In this document: one piece after another, positions 20,601 to 33,688 of the stretch
Layout: each line of letters opens with the position of its first letter
How positions within the stretch are numbered: the first letter of the stretch is position 1
Source of the DNA: Sodiomyces alkalinus F11
Taxonomy: Eukaryota; Ascomycota; Sordariomycetes; Glomerellales; Plectosphaerellaceae
Assembly: GCF_003711515.1 (NCBI RefSeq)
Contig: NW_021167080.1
Coordinates: 2,950,155 to 3,014,154 of the forward strand
DNA length: 64,000 nucleotides
Direction of reading: 5' to 3'
Notes under the pieces: generated by a model
Seen by the model: the letters and a program-made list of their open reading frames with translations, nothing else
Database searches by the model: none
What the model was told of the DNA's origin: nothing
Position numbers and translations under genes: made by a program

Positions 20601-23337
20601 GGGTTCGGACTGGCAAAGGTCCACAATGGTAGGAGACATGAGACCCAGCAGGTTGAACGCCATCTCCTGCTGCGAGAAAGTGCGGACGCCGAAGGCCTCG
20701 ACGCCCTCGGCGACGACGTTGTTGCCGCTCATGAGGCCCGTACCACGGGTCCAGCCGATAACAGCGCCGCAGATGGTGAGGTAGTTGCCCCAGTCCTCCG
20801 AGTACCATCGGTTGAACAGCGTCTCCAGAGCCAGCTTGGACTCCGAGTAGAGACCGTCGTTGCCGAACGTGCCGTGGTTGGGGGACAGGGGGAGGACCAC
20901 CTGGGCGGGACGAGTCTCGAAACCGTGCTCCGCCTTCTGGGTCTTGACGCAGCCCAGCAGGCGGAGAAGGTTGGTCAACATGATCCTGTGAGCCAACTCG
21001 GACTTGGAGTCGATGTTGTCAATCTGGCGACCGTTCTCGGAGATGGCCGCGAAGGGGACAATGAAGTCCAGATCCCAGCCGAGACCCGACTTGGCGTCGT
21101 AGATGTACTCAACCAACGCCTCGACGTCCTGCTTGCTTCCCTGGTTGAAAGGCACCACGACGAGCTGAGAGCCACGGGAACCGTACCTGGTGTACATGGA
21201 CTGGTAGTATTCCGTGACCTCACGAGAGAACCGGCTGGTGGTGACGATGACCTTTGCACCGCCGCTGATGAGGCCCTGGAGAACCTCAGCTCCGATGGAA
21301 CCAGCACCGGCACCGGTCATCAGGACGTACTTGTCCTGGTACGTCACGCCGTTCTTCGCGGTCTCCTCGAGGCAGTTGAGGTAGACAGCGGTGAGCTTCT
21401 TGCTGTAGTCCCAGCCGTGCAGGGTCTTGCGCTTCAGGTGCAGGAAGGGAATGGTCTCAACCTTGCCCTTGCTAGGACCGTTGGCCTTGACCTTCTTGAC
21501 GCCGTTGGGCTTTCCGCCGTCCTTGGGAATGATTTGGCTCTCGCTCATGGCGAGAGACCGCAGGACGTCACCGTACAGGCTCTTGATCTCCAATTGCGAG
21601 CTCTTGGACATCTTGTGCTGTTCCTTGATGAGCTTGTAGATGCGCTTCAGGTCGTTCTGCACCTTGGTCCTGTTGCCGTACTCGGAAATCTTGCCACCCT
21701 CAGCCATCTGCTGGACGTAGTGCTCCAACTTGCGGCAGCTGGGTCGGTTCGTCTCTTCGTAGTTCAGGTTACCCTTGGCATCGACGGTGGTGCGAGGCCC
21801 GGTGGGAATGGCGACGTCCTTGTACACTGGCGAGATATCGAGGACGTCCTTGCAGTTCTCGATGAGCAGCAGGCCGAGTTCCTGGGCAAGCTTGTAGGTC
21901 TCGCCGCGCTCGGTAGGGCAGTTGTCCATGTGGTACTGCATGAAGTCGAGCAGAGTAGGGTTCGACCGGTTCATGATGCGAATGCAGCGGCTGACGATTT
22001 CTCTATCGACGGCCTTGAGACGACCGAAAATGACGTCGAAGTACATGTGCAGGGCGTCCTGGCGGGCCCAATTCCAGGCGGAGTCGTAGGTACGGGCCTT
22101 GAGGGGGCTGAAGACGGGCTGGATGCCCGAAGCGTAGAAGTCGCCGTGCTCGACGGTCCAGAGATCGAGCTGAGCTTGGAGCACCTTCTCGGTTTGCTGA
22201 GAGTTGATGAAGGCCTTGTCGCCGGCCCGGAGGTCCAGCTTGAGATATCTCGCCAGAAGCTCAAGCTGCTGCTTGAACAAGGCCCTCTGGTCCTTGGTCA
22301 AGGCATCGATGGCGGCAGGGTCCATCATCATGCCGCCACCGGCGCCGGCGTCGGGGCCTGCCGCGGCGGCAGTCGAGAGGCTGATGCCGGCGCTGGCAGC
22401 ATACTTTTGTGTGACGTCGTCGAGGAAAGCTTTCGCGTCTCCTTCGGAGCCCAAGCGGGCCGCGGGCTCCATGGTGAGTGCCAGGAGCAGGGCACCATCC
22501 TGCCTACCGGAGGCCAAACCCCACCTTGTCTCCAGGTATTTGCGGGCGGCAGTGATGTTGAAACCACCAGGCATCTTCGACGAAATCATGCGAGCAATGA
22601 GGGCCTGGGACTGCTTGCCGAGCTGCCCGTCAAATGTAGCCTGCATGGCAGCGCCCAGTTCGTCGAGTGGGGTATCTTCGGGCTTCTCTGGAGTGGAACC
22701 GAACTCCTTTCCGAGGTCGCCGAGGATTTCGTTTTGTAGTGTCGATTTGCCTGCCATGTGTCAGTCTCCACACACAAGTCACTTCAGGGGAGAGACGAGG
22801 AGATGGCAGCATGTACTCACCACCAACAAGGTCCTTGATGGCTTTGCCCATCGGTATCTCGGTCATGGGCTTCTTCAGTTTCTGGGCGATGAGAGCGCGC
22901 ACGATGTCGACGGCTTGGACGGGGGCATCGGGCACTTGAGCAGCGGGGCCAGCACCGGGAGGAGGCGCGGCTGCTGCGGGTGCTGCGGCGGTCGGGGCTG
23001 CGGCGGCAGGAGCAGAGCCACTGGGGGCTGCCGCAGGCTCGGGCTCATCTTCAACAGGGTCGACATCGTAGTAAATCTCCTTGGCATCCTTGTTGTAGCA
23101 GAGAATCTGTCGCTGGACGGACTTGGCGGCATCGTAGGCCTCGTACTTGGAGGCTAGGGTTCGCTTCGCCATGACGCCGAGGGTGTCGGCCGGACCGATT
23201 TCGACTACGCGCTCGGCGTTCCTTTCGGCGAGGAAGACATCTTGTGTCTCGATCCACCTCACAGGTGATGCGAATTGGTAGGCGAGGAGCTCGATGAGGA
23301 GGGTGTGAGCAAGCTCTTGCTCGACTTCGGGACGCAT
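17616..23337 (-). CDS. FAS2: Fatty acid synthase subunit alpha
   Basis: Complement of join 17616..17726, 17802..22750, 22821..23337; 1858 aa, the usual size. Start ATG 23337 ([20 protein letters not shown]). Intron 1 (22751-22820) joins KDLVGG to [13 protein letters not shown]; intron 2 (17727-17801) joins GAPVVR to LHGDAA and yields the normal end VSTF. Domains in order: N-terminal piece of the malonyl/palmitoyl transferase, an Ala/Pro linker, acyl carrier protein with phosphopantetheine Ser at about 175 (VGGKSTLQ), ketoacyl reductase ([15 protein letters not shown], about 640), ketoacyl synthase with Cys about 1273 ([11 protein letters not shown]) plus [10 protein letters not shown] and [10 protein letters not shown], and a C-terminal phosphopantetheinyl transferase ([19 protein letters not shown]). 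With FAS1 it forms the cytosolic alpha6beta6 complex making palmitoyl/stearoyl-CoA. All key residues looked for are present. Confidence 0.97.
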
Positions 23338-26300
23338 GTTGGTGGAATTAGAGAGCTCGGTGGCTCAACTGGAGATAACAGGATGATGGTGTTTGTTGCT
23401 GGGAGGAGGATGTTGATATCTCCACGTCGCCCAAAGGTCGACTTGTCAGTCCACCAAATGTTCCGAGCGGCTGAGTTGTATTAAAACGATGTATGAAAAA
23501 TGTACCGAGAGAACAGGACCAGCAAGCCGAGGGCTGGGGGAGGACTGGTGACCTGAGGCAATGGTACTTGGGAAAGAAATTTGGTAGTTAAAAGTGTGTA
23601 CGAAAGTAATAATAGGGTCGGGGAGACGAGGAGAGACAAGACAAGAAGAGGAGGGAGTCAAGGCAGATAGATAGAGCGAGGGATAGGGTGCTAGGACCTG
23701 ATGATTAATCTCTGCTGATTAAACTGCCACAGAGCTCGATGGCTTATCGAGAGAAGGGGAGGAAGATGTTGAAGGGGGAAGAAAATGTCCGTGGTGGTAC
23801 TGAGGGTGTGGCTGTCGGAGGAGAGGAAGTGAAGGACCAAGGAATGGGTGGGTGCTGGCTACACTTTGCGGTCGTGTCTCGTCTCACTGGCTACACGCGT
23901 CGCACTGAGGGAAGGAGGTAAAAAAAATTGGACCACAAGTGGTTGTTGCAGTACCAACCATAGGCTACCTGCTCTGGACGTTACAGCGAGTCGGCTCCAG
24001 TACGTACGTACCAAGACATCTGGTCCCATCATTGAGGGATGTGTGTGAGAGCAGCTACGCTACGATGTGGGAAGCTTGGGTCCTCAACCATATTCATACG
24101 CTAAGCCCAAGGTAGTTTACCCACGTCAGGGGAAGGGACCCATCAGCGACGCGATGGCAATTTTATTGGAACAGGGGATAAGGGAAGGGAGGTCTGCCGT
24201 CATTACAAAGTACAACGTACTGGGGTATCTGTACCAACCCCCGTAGATACCTAGATGTATCTGTACGAAGTACCCGTACGGGTACACGACAAACCCATGG
24301 TTGGATTTGGGGTCGACGTGCTGGCACCAAAAAATCCTGACGTGCCCCCAACATGTTCGTCCATCCAATTTATGCCTTTCTGATTCCTATCGCAACATAC
24401 CTCAGTTCAAATCAATTTCCTTTCGGTATTGGTTGCGGAACTGTCCTAGAACCAGCAAGAAAAAAGGTCCCCCTCCTTCCAGCTTTGAGTCTTATTATAT
24501 TTGCTATCAGTGTTGTCCAGAACATCTTAGGCGATGAAAGCTCAAAAATCAGATCAGAGGCAGCTCTAGTGCGATTTTGGACTCGTATAGTAGTAACCCG
24601 TAGTACGGGTACATACTTCGTGCTAGTACATCGCTAAGATTGGGCCTGCAGCGGATGTGGTCCCCAGACATGACATTACCGGGGAAGGCGGCCGAGGTGG
24701 GCCAGAAGAGGGCCATGACATGATGTACATGTACTTGTGTCCGAATGCTTGGTTAGCACGTCAGGCTAAGGTAAGAATCTCCTTATTAACTTCGGATTGA
24801 TACGGAGGTTTTTTTCTTGCTCTGCTGTCCTTTGGCTATCGGTGTGTTGGGGCAAAAACGGATATTATGCCCTGCTCCCCTCGGTCCGTCCCTGAGTGCC
24901 AGAGCTCCCGAGTCCCTCGTGGAGCGGGTGGTTGTTATGAGACGAACATTGTTCGCTCTTTTTGTTGTTACCGCAGGTTTCGGATGCACGAATTTGTTGA
25001 ACTTGTGGTTGGAAATAAGGCCATTGACTCGAGAAAATACTGTCGGTCAGCATAAGTCCTGATGCCTGCCTAGCTTGCAGCTTTGCCCCCCCTCTGGCCG
25101 CGGTCGGTAATAGCTGGTTACTGATATTGCTGGAGAATGCGCTGCAGGTCCTTCAACATCAGTTATTATATGCAATCACAGAAGCTCTCAAGTCTCGCAT
25201 CTCCCATCTCCCATCTCCCACTACCGATTCACCTTTCCGACTCCCGTAAGTCTCAGACGTATTCGCACTTCGTCCGGCATCAAGCCGAGATCGCAGGGTA
25301 CGCGGGGAGAGGTTCTCCCCCTAGCTGAGCTGAATCCCTTCATTCCTCTTCGCCACGAGTCGTATGACGGAGTATCCGTAGAAATGCCTGCTCCATAGCC
25401 TTTTTTAGACGTGGATCATATCGCAAGCAAGGTGGAGTCGTGGTGATCGTCTCAGCATCGTTGCACGTCTGTACCGTCACAGTACATGTACTTGCCACCT
25501 CGTTGGGGCCTCCACCCACCATTGATGGGAAATGAGCCCAAGGCTACTGCGTAATAGGAGGTAGGGGAAGCTGACTGACCGCCTACTGAATCCAGCGACG
25601 AAGGACAAATTACTTTAACACCGGTACTACCGGACAACAACGACAAGTGATGTATTACCTATGGGCTAAGGTATGCAAGAGAACTTAAGGAGCGAGGTTG
25701 AACTTCTAGATTCGACTTGTAAAGTCAATTGGGCTAGTTGCGCAAAAGTTACCATTGACATGCCAAGAAAGCAATAGCTGAATAAAAGGGAGACTAATGG
25801 ACCAGCAAAGTCTATATACATACAGCTACACTTACACCGCTGAAATACTGCAGTTCAGAGACACAATAGGCAACAGCTGTATGCGTACTCGCAACATACT
25901 ATAACGTGAGATAGATAGCAAGACGATGGAAGTGTACAACGTATGCCTATATCCCTGCACGCAGGGATAATAAGCGAAAGAAGCCATAGGGGAAAAAAGA
26001 AGAAGAAAAAAACCCCCGGAATTTACATTCGCCCGATCCAGCAAAAGGCCAGGAATTAATCAAAATGAAAATCCAACATGCCGTGTTTTGTCCGGCTACC
26101 GAGTCGAAAATGCATGGTCGATACGAGACCCTGAACCGAGTACGTTGTACGTTGTACGTACCTGTACTTCGCGCATCCCTGAAGGATCGTCCAGACTACA
26201 GACAAAGTACAGGTACATGCTGCCCTGCCGCGTTGCCCCAACAGAACTAAAAATTTGGCGAGCATGCACCCACCTGCACCTACCCTCTACCCATACCTCT

Positions 26301-27315
26301 GTACCGACCCACCATTCACGCCACCTTGCACCCTGTCACACCACAACCCTGCAGTCTGCAGCCACAGAGCTCCCAGATCCCACCACAGATTCCCAGAGCC
26401 AAGTCCCGCCCCTCCATGCAGCAATCCCCGTCGAGAAGCTCAGAATTTTTCTTGTCGTTTTTCGTACGAAGTACATACTTGTTGCGGATACTGTTGAGCT
26501 TTGAGAGCCGGGAACCGGGACCATTGGGTAGAAGTCTCATTGGGAAAGGGGCCAAAAATCCCATCCCTCCATCCCGCCATCCCATCCATTGATTGAACGA
26601 TTGAACGACCCACCATCCATCACGCACCTAGGTACGAAGTTATTGGGACGACCGAACGACGGACGACTCCTTCGATTCCGCTCGAGCGAAACGAAAAGGC
26701 CAAGCAAGGGGCAAAGAAACGTGGACTCCTCCCTCCTGTCGCGTCGTACTGCTTCCGGTACATTTCCTACCCTGCCGACAGACAAAAAAAAAAGGAAAAG
26801 GAAAAGAAAAGAAAAGAAAACATATCGTCACATCCTTTCTTGTCCTTCCTCTCTGTCCACACTTCACGACCCTTCCCTCCAAATTCCCCCTTATTCTCAC
26901 GTATCCTTGTGGACTCTGACACTCCGTCCCTTTTCCGCCCCTAAACTACATCTCTTCTCCTTCGTGTTGGATTCTCGTGGTGGTTTCTCTACTGCAAAAT
27001 ACCTCCCTCTCAAATTCATAATCGACCAACGCGCAGGAGCTTTGATCCTCCAGGTCGAATCTCCATTGAAACTGCCCCATTTGCAGTTTACAGGTGCCGT
27101 TCGCTACAAGAAGCACTGTCTCCTGCTCTTCGCTGAGTACACGGAGTCAGACGTGGCAGGGTAAGTCTACTATCCGCCTGCTCAATTCACCCCATCCCAT
27201 GGTCCTCTGTTCACGACTGATCTTCTCCCGCCGTCTCTGCAGCTCCCAGTCGCCATATCACGAGATCCGTCGTTATTTTTCTTCGTCTTCTCGTTCTAAT
27301 ACCCCTTAATTCGCC
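23338..27315. promoter_or_regulatory. Divergent FAS2/FAS1 intergenic region
   Basis: About 4 kb between the two start codons, so it carries both promoters and leaders. Only small, overlapping, domain-free frames are seen. Short palindromes such as GTACGTAC and GGTACC recur (about 24001-24010, 24230-24290, 26130-26165). Pyrimidine-rich tracts lie before FAS1 (about 26820-26960). No extra gene is supported. Confidence 0.6.
27161..27242 (+). other. Probable 5' UTR intron of FAS1
   Basis: GTAAGT at 27161 and CTGCAG ending at 27242 bracket 82 bp that end 73 bp before the FAS1 ATG. The size and borders match coding introns in this window. There are no transcript data, so this is inferred. Confidence 0.5.
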
Positions 27316-30300
27316 ATGTACGGTACAGGCACAGGCCCTCAGACGGGCGTTTCCACCCCTCGCTCGAACTCATCTCTCCGTCCTCTCACTCTCCGTCATG
27401 GGTCCCTCGAAACCTCCTTTCTCGCTCCGACCTCGCTCCACTTCCACGCTCAACAGTTGAACGATCGCTTCGCCGCCACTCTTCCTACGGCCACAGACGA
27501 GCTCGCTCAGGATGACGAGCCATCATCCGTCGCCGAGCTTCTTGCCAGGTACATGGGCTTTGTGGCCAACGAGATCGAAAAGGGCGAAGATGACGAACAG
27601 GGCTCTTATGAGGCCGTCCTCAAGATCGTCCTCGTCGAGTTCGAGCGTGCCTACCTCCAGGGTAACGAGGTCCATGCCCTAGTGGCAACTCTCCCCGGCA
27701 TCGATGCCAAGAAGCTCGAGGTGGTTCGCAGCTACTACCACGCCCGGATAACCGTTGGCCGTCCCATTAAGGAACACGAGTCTGCCCTCTTCCGGGCCGC
27801 CGAAGACGGCGCTGCCGGAATTTACTCCATTTTTGGCGGTCAGGGCAACATCGAGGAGTACTTTGACGAGCTTCGTGAGATCTACAAGACCTACTGGCCT
27901 TTGCTCGGTGGTCTCATCCACGATGCTGCCGAGCTGCTCCAGACTCTCTCCAAACATCCCGGCGCCGAGAAGCTGTATCCCAAGGGTCTTGATATTCTCA
28001 ACTGGCTTGAGCATGAAGATGCCACCCCTGACGTGGACTACCTCGTCTCGGCCCCCGTCAGCTTCCCTTTGATCGGCTTGGTCCAGCTCGCCCACTACGA
28101 GGTCACCTGCAAGGTGATGGGTATCGATCCCGGCAAGATGCGCGATAGGCTCAAGGGCTCCACCGGTCACTCCCAGGGCGTCGTTTTGGCCGCCGCCACC
28201 GCCGCGGCCTCTTCTTGGGAGTCGTGGGCTGATATCGCCAAGTCTACTCTCACCATCCTCTTCTGGATCGGCGCCCGCAGTCAGCAGGTGTTCCCCCGGA
28301 CATCGCTTGCCCCGACCATGATGCGCGAGTCGATTGACAACGGCGAGGGCGCTCCTACCCCGATGTTGAGCATCCGGGATCTTTCCCAGGCCGAGGTCCA
28401 GAAGCACGTGGATGCCACGAACCAATACCTCCCAGCCGACCGCCACATCTCCATCTCGCTCATCAATAGCCCGCGCAACCTCGTCGTTACTGGACCTCCC
28501 ATCTCCCTCTGTGGTCTCAATGCCCAGCTGCGCAAGGTGAAGGCCGCTACCGGCTTGGACCAGAACAGGATCCCCCACACCGAGCGGAAGAGCCGGTTCG
28601 TGAACCGCTTCTTGCCCATCAGCGCTCCTTTCCACAGCAAGTACCTCGCCGAAGCGACCGAGTTGATCGACGCCGACCTCAAGGATGTTCAGATCGACTC
28701 CGAGTCTCTTGCCATCCCCGTCTTCGACACCAATAGCGGCAAGGACATCAGGGAGGAGGTCAACGGCAACATCGTTCCCAACCTCGTCCGTCTGATCACC
28801 AGAGATCCGGTCAACTGGGAGAAGGCTACCATCTTCCCCGGTGCCACTCACGTGCTGGACTTCGGCCCTGGCGGTATCTCCGGCTTGGGTATTCTAGCCA
28901 GCCGCAACAAGGAGGGAACCGGTGTGCATGTCATTCTCGCCGGCTCGGTCAATGGCACCATCACCGAGGTGGGCTACAAGTCGGAGCTTTTCGATCGCGA
29001 CGAGGAGCACGCCGTACGTTATGCCATGGACTGGGTGAAGGAATTTGGCCCGCGGCTCATCAGGACCGTAAGCGGTCAAACCTTCGTCGACACCAAGATG
29101 AGCCGACTCCTGGGCCTTCCACCTGTCATGGTCGCCGGCATGACCCCAACGACCGTGCCCTGGGATTTCGTGGCTGCGACCATGAATGCCGGTTACCACG
29201 TTGAGCTGGCCGGTGGCGGTTACTACAATGGCAAGACCATGACCGAGGCGCTCTCCAAGATCGAGAACGCCATCCCCGCCGGTCGAGGCATCACTGTGAA
29301 TCTCATCTACGTCAACCCTCGTGCCATGGGCTGGCAGATCCCCCTCATCGGCCGCCTCAGGGCTGAGGGCGTTCCCATCGAGGGTCTGACCATCGGAGCC
29401 GGCGTCCCGTCCATCGAGGTTGCCCAGGAGTACATTGAGACTCTCGGTCTGAAGCACATTGCCTTCAAGCCGGGCTCTGTCGATGCCATCCAGTCCGTCA
29501 TCAATATCGCCAAGGCCAACCCTGACTTCCCCGTCATTCTGCAGTGGACGGGCGGCCGTGGAGGCGGCCACCACTCTTACGAGGATTTCCATCAGCCCAT
29601 TCTGACCATGTACGGCCGCATCCGCCGCACCCCCAACATCGTCCTTGTGGCCGGTAGTGGCTTTGGTGGTGCCGAAGACACCTACCCTTACCTCACCGGT
29701 GAGTGGTCCAGGCGTTTTGGTTACCCGCCCATGCCCTTCGATGGCACTCTCTTTGGTAGCCGCATGATGGTCGCCAAGGAGGCGCATACCAGCAAGGCGG
29801 CCAAACAGGCCATTGTCGATGCCCCGGGCGTGGGTGACGAGGGTTGGGAGCAGACCTACAAGGGTCCCGCCGGCGGAGTCGTCACCGTCCGTTCTGAGAT
29901 GGGCGAGCCTATCCACAAGCTTGCCACACGCGGTGTCCTGTTCTGGGCTGAGATGGACAAGAAGATCTTCAGCCTGCCCAAGGAGAAGCGGGTGGCCGAG
30001 CTCAAGAAGAACCGGAGCTACATCATCAAGAAGCTCAATGACGACTTCCACAAGGTGTGGTTCGGCCGCAACAGGGCCGGCGAGGCTGTCGACCTGGAGG
30101 ATATGACCTATGGCGAGGTTGTCCGTCGTATGGTCGACCTCCTCTACGTGAGGCACGAGTCGCGGTGGATCGACCCTTCGTTCAAGAAGCTGACGGGCGA
30201 CTTCATCCATCGCGTCGAGGAGCGGTTCACCTCTGGCCGTGACCACGCATCTCTTCTCCAGGACTTTGGAGAACTCGATACCCCCTTCCAGACCGTCACC

Positions 30301-33300
30301 AGGATCCTGGCCAGCTACCCCGAGGCCGAGGAGCAGATCATCAATGCCCAAGATGTGCAGCACTTCTTGATGCTCTGCCAGCGACGTGGACAAAAGCCCG
30401 TCACCTTCGTGCCTGCCCTGGATGAGAACTTTGAGTTCTTCTTCAAGAAGGATTCTCTCTGGCAAGCGGAGGACCTCGGTGCCGTCATTGACCAAGATGT
30501 CGGCCGCACCTGCATCCTGCAAGGTCCCATGGCCGCGAAGTACTCGACCAAGATGGACGAGCCCATCCAGGACATCCTTGACAGCATCCACAACGCCCAT
30601 ATCGCTGGTCTCACCCAGGATCTCTACGACGGCGATGCCAACGCGATCCCGGTCATCGAGTACTTTGGGGGTAAACTCGGCGAACCGGAAATTCCTGTGG
30701 AGGATGTGGACGGGCTGGTCACCTCGTATGATGAGACCAAGAACACCTACCGTCTCGTCGCGCTGCCTGGGACGACAATGCCCAGCGAGGAAGCCTGGCT
30801 GGCGTTGCTCGCGGGACCTCGCCGCAGCTGGCGCCACGCCCTCCTCACGTCCGACGTGTTGGTCCAGGGCCAGAAGTTCCAGACCAACCCGATGAAGCGC
30901 ATCTTCGCTCCGGTGCGGGGCCTCTTCGTCGAGATCCATTATCCCAACGACCCCTCCCGGACCAGGATTGTGGTCAAGGAGCAGCCGCGCCATGGCAAGT
31001 ACGTCGATGTCCTCGAGGTCAAGCTCGTCGGCAAGAATGAGATTGTGGTCAGCATGATCAAGGACACGACCGCGCTCGGCGCTCCCGTCTCGCTGCCGCT
31101 CAAGTTCACGTACCATCCCGAGACTGGCTACGCTCCCATCCATGAAGTGATGGAAAGCCGAAACGACCGGATCAAGGCGTTCTACTGGCGTACTTGGTTC
31201 GGCCATGATGCCCTTGACCTTGATGCCGACGTCACCAGCAAGTTTGACGGCGGATCGGCTGTGATCACCGGCGAGGGCATCAATGACTTCGTCCACGCTG
31301 TTGGCAACACAGGCGAGGCGTTCGTCGAGCGGCCTGGCAAGACGGTGTATGCGCCCATGGACTTCGCCATCGTTGTCGGGTGGAAAGCTATCACCAAGCC
31401 CATCTTCCCTCGCACAATCGACGGCGACCTTCTCAAACTGGTCCACCTGTCGAACCAGTTCCGGATGATGCCGGGTGCGGAGCCTCTCCAGAAGGGCGAC
31501 GAGGTCAACACTACGGCTCAGGTCAATGCCGTCATCAACCAGGACTCGGGAAAGATGGTCGAGGTTTGCGGCACCATCTGGCGTCGCGGTGAAGCCGTGA
31601 TGGAGGTGACGTCCCAGTTCCTGTACCGCGGCACCTACACCGATTACGAGAACACGTTCCAGCGCAATACGGAGACGCCGGTGCAAGTGCATCTTGCCAC
31701 CACCAAGGACGTGTCGATCCTCAAGTCGAAGGAGTGGTTCAACATTGACGATCTGCCCCAGGACATCCAGCTCCTCGGCAAGACCCTCACGTTCCGGCTG
31801 CAGAGCTTCCTCAAATTCAAGAATAAGACGGTGTTCAGCAGCGTGCAGACGTTCGGCCAGGTCCTGCTGGAGCTTCCCACCAAGGAGGTGATCCAGGTGG
31901 CCAGCGTCGACTACAGGGCGGGGGTCTCGCACGGCAACCCGGTGATCGACTACGTGGAGCGCAACGGGACCCCTCTCGACCAGCCTCTCAACTTTGAGAA
32001 CCCCATCCCTCTGAGCGGCAAGACGCCCCTGCAGCTCCGCGCGCCGTCGTCGAACGAGACGTACGCTCGGGTGTCGGGCGACTACAACCCCATCCACGTC
32101 TCCCGCATCTTCGCGGCCTACGCCAACCTCCCCGGCACGATTACGCACGGCATGTACTCGAGCGCGGCGGTGCGAAGCCTCGTGGAGACGTGGGCTGCGG
32201 AGAACAACATTGGTCGTGTCCGCAGCTTCCACGCGTCCCTCGCGGGCATGGTCCTGCCGAACGATGAGATCCTGGTCAAGCTCGAGCACGTGGGCATGGT
32301 GGCTGGCCGCAAGATCATCAAGGTCGAGGCGACGAACAAGGACACTGGAGACAAGGTGCTCCTTGGCGAGGCTGAGATTGAGCAGCCGGTGACTGCGTAC
32401 GTGTTCACGGGTCAGGGTTCGCAGGAGCAGGGTATGGGTATGGAGCTGTATGCCAGCAGCCCTGTGGCCAAGGAGGTGTGGGAACGGGCCGACAAGTACT
32501 TGTTGGACAATTATGGTACGGGTTTTTTTTTTTTCTCCCTCTTCTCTCATGGCCCGGCTAACAAAAATGATAGGCTTCTCCATCACCAACATCGTCAGAA
32601 ACAACCCCAAGGAGCTGACGATCCACTTTGGCGGGCCCCGGGGCAAGGCTATCCGGCAAAACTACATGGCCATGACGTTCGAGACGGTGGCGGCGGACGG
32701 GTCGATCAAGTCGGAGAAGATCTTCAAGGAGATTGACGAGAAGACGACGTCGTACACGTATCGGTCGCCGACGGGCCTGCTGTCGGCGACGCAGTTCACG
32801 CAGCCGGCGCTGACGCTGATGGAGAAGGCGAGCTTCGAGGACATGAAGTCCAAGGGGCTCGTCCCGCGCGACTGCACGTTCGCGGGCCACTCGCTCGGCG
32901 AGTACTCGGCGCTGGCGGCGCTGGCGGAGGTGATGCCGATCGAGAGCCTGGTGTCGGTGGTGTTCTACCGGGGCCTGACGATGCAGGTGGCGGTGGAGCG
33001 CGACGCGGCGGGGCGGTCCAACTACTCGATGTGCGCGATCAACCCGAGCCGGATCTCCAAGACGTTCAACGAGGAGGCGCTGCAGTTCGTGGTGAACAAC
33101 ATCGCGGAGGAGACGGGGTGGCTGCTGGAGATTGTCAACTACAACATCGCCAACATGCAGTACGTGGCGGCGGGCGACCTGCGGGCGCTGGACACGCTGA
33201 CGGGGGTGACGAACCTGCTCAAGGTGCAGAAGATCGACGTGGACGAGATGCGGGCCAACATCGAGGAGGCCAAGGGCGCGCTGCGGGAGATCATCCGCGG

Positions 33301-33688
33301 GTGCGCGGAGGACACGCTGAGGAAGCCGACGCCGCTGGAGCTGCAGAGGGGGTTCGCGACGATCCCGCTCAAGGGCATCGACGTGCCGTTCCACTCGACG
33401 TTCCTCCGGTCGGGCGTCAAGCCGTTCCGGAGCTTCCTGCTCAAGAAGATCAACCGGACGACGATCGACCCGTCCAAGCTCGTGGGCAAATACATCCCCA
33501 ACGTGACGGCCAAGCCGTTCGCGCTGACGCGGGAGTACTTCGAGGAGGTGTACAAGCTGACCAACTCGCCCAAGATTGCGTCGGTGCTGGCCAACTGGGA
33601 CAGCTATACGCAGGATGCGCCGGCGGGCGGGGTCGATGGTGTGAATGGGGTCAATGGGCACCACGAGGGCCCGGGCTCGGCTGCCTGA
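27316..33688 (+). CDS. FAS1: Fatty acid synthase subunit beta
   Basis: Join 27316..32515 and 32574..33688; 2104 aa, normal for the family. The 58-bp intron (GTACGG..GATAG, after LLDNYG) breaks the open frame and is followed by [13 protein letters not shown]. Start [20 protein letters not shown] is as in other fungal FAS1 proteins. Domains: acetyl transferase with Ser about 286 (GSTGHSQG), FMN enoyl reductase ([18 protein letters not shown], about 600, and [16 protein letters not shown]), dehydratase of double hot-dog type ([13 protein letters not shown] and [11 protein letters not shown], about 1590-1620), and the main malonyl/palmitoyl transferase domain beginning [17 protein letters not shown], with Ser about 1838 in [11 protein letters not shown]. 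It is the partner of FAS2, which is transcribed divergently 4 kb away; co-regulation is likely but not shown. Confidence 0.97.

Noticed and set aside
18291..22739. A 1482-codon open frame on the plus strand, antisense to FAS2
   Set aside because: It is a shadow of the GC-rich third-position bias of FAS2; its translation is low-complexity (Leu, Val, Arg, Asp) and has no domain.
28894..32646. A 1250-codon open frame on the minus strand, antisense to FAS1
   Set aside because: Same effect in FAS1; no start context or recognisable motif.
17616..33688. A possible secondary-metabolite (polyketide) cluster because of FAS-like enzymes
   Set aside because: Both subunits match primary-metabolism FAS in length and order, and neighbours are ordinary household genes without tailoring enzymes.
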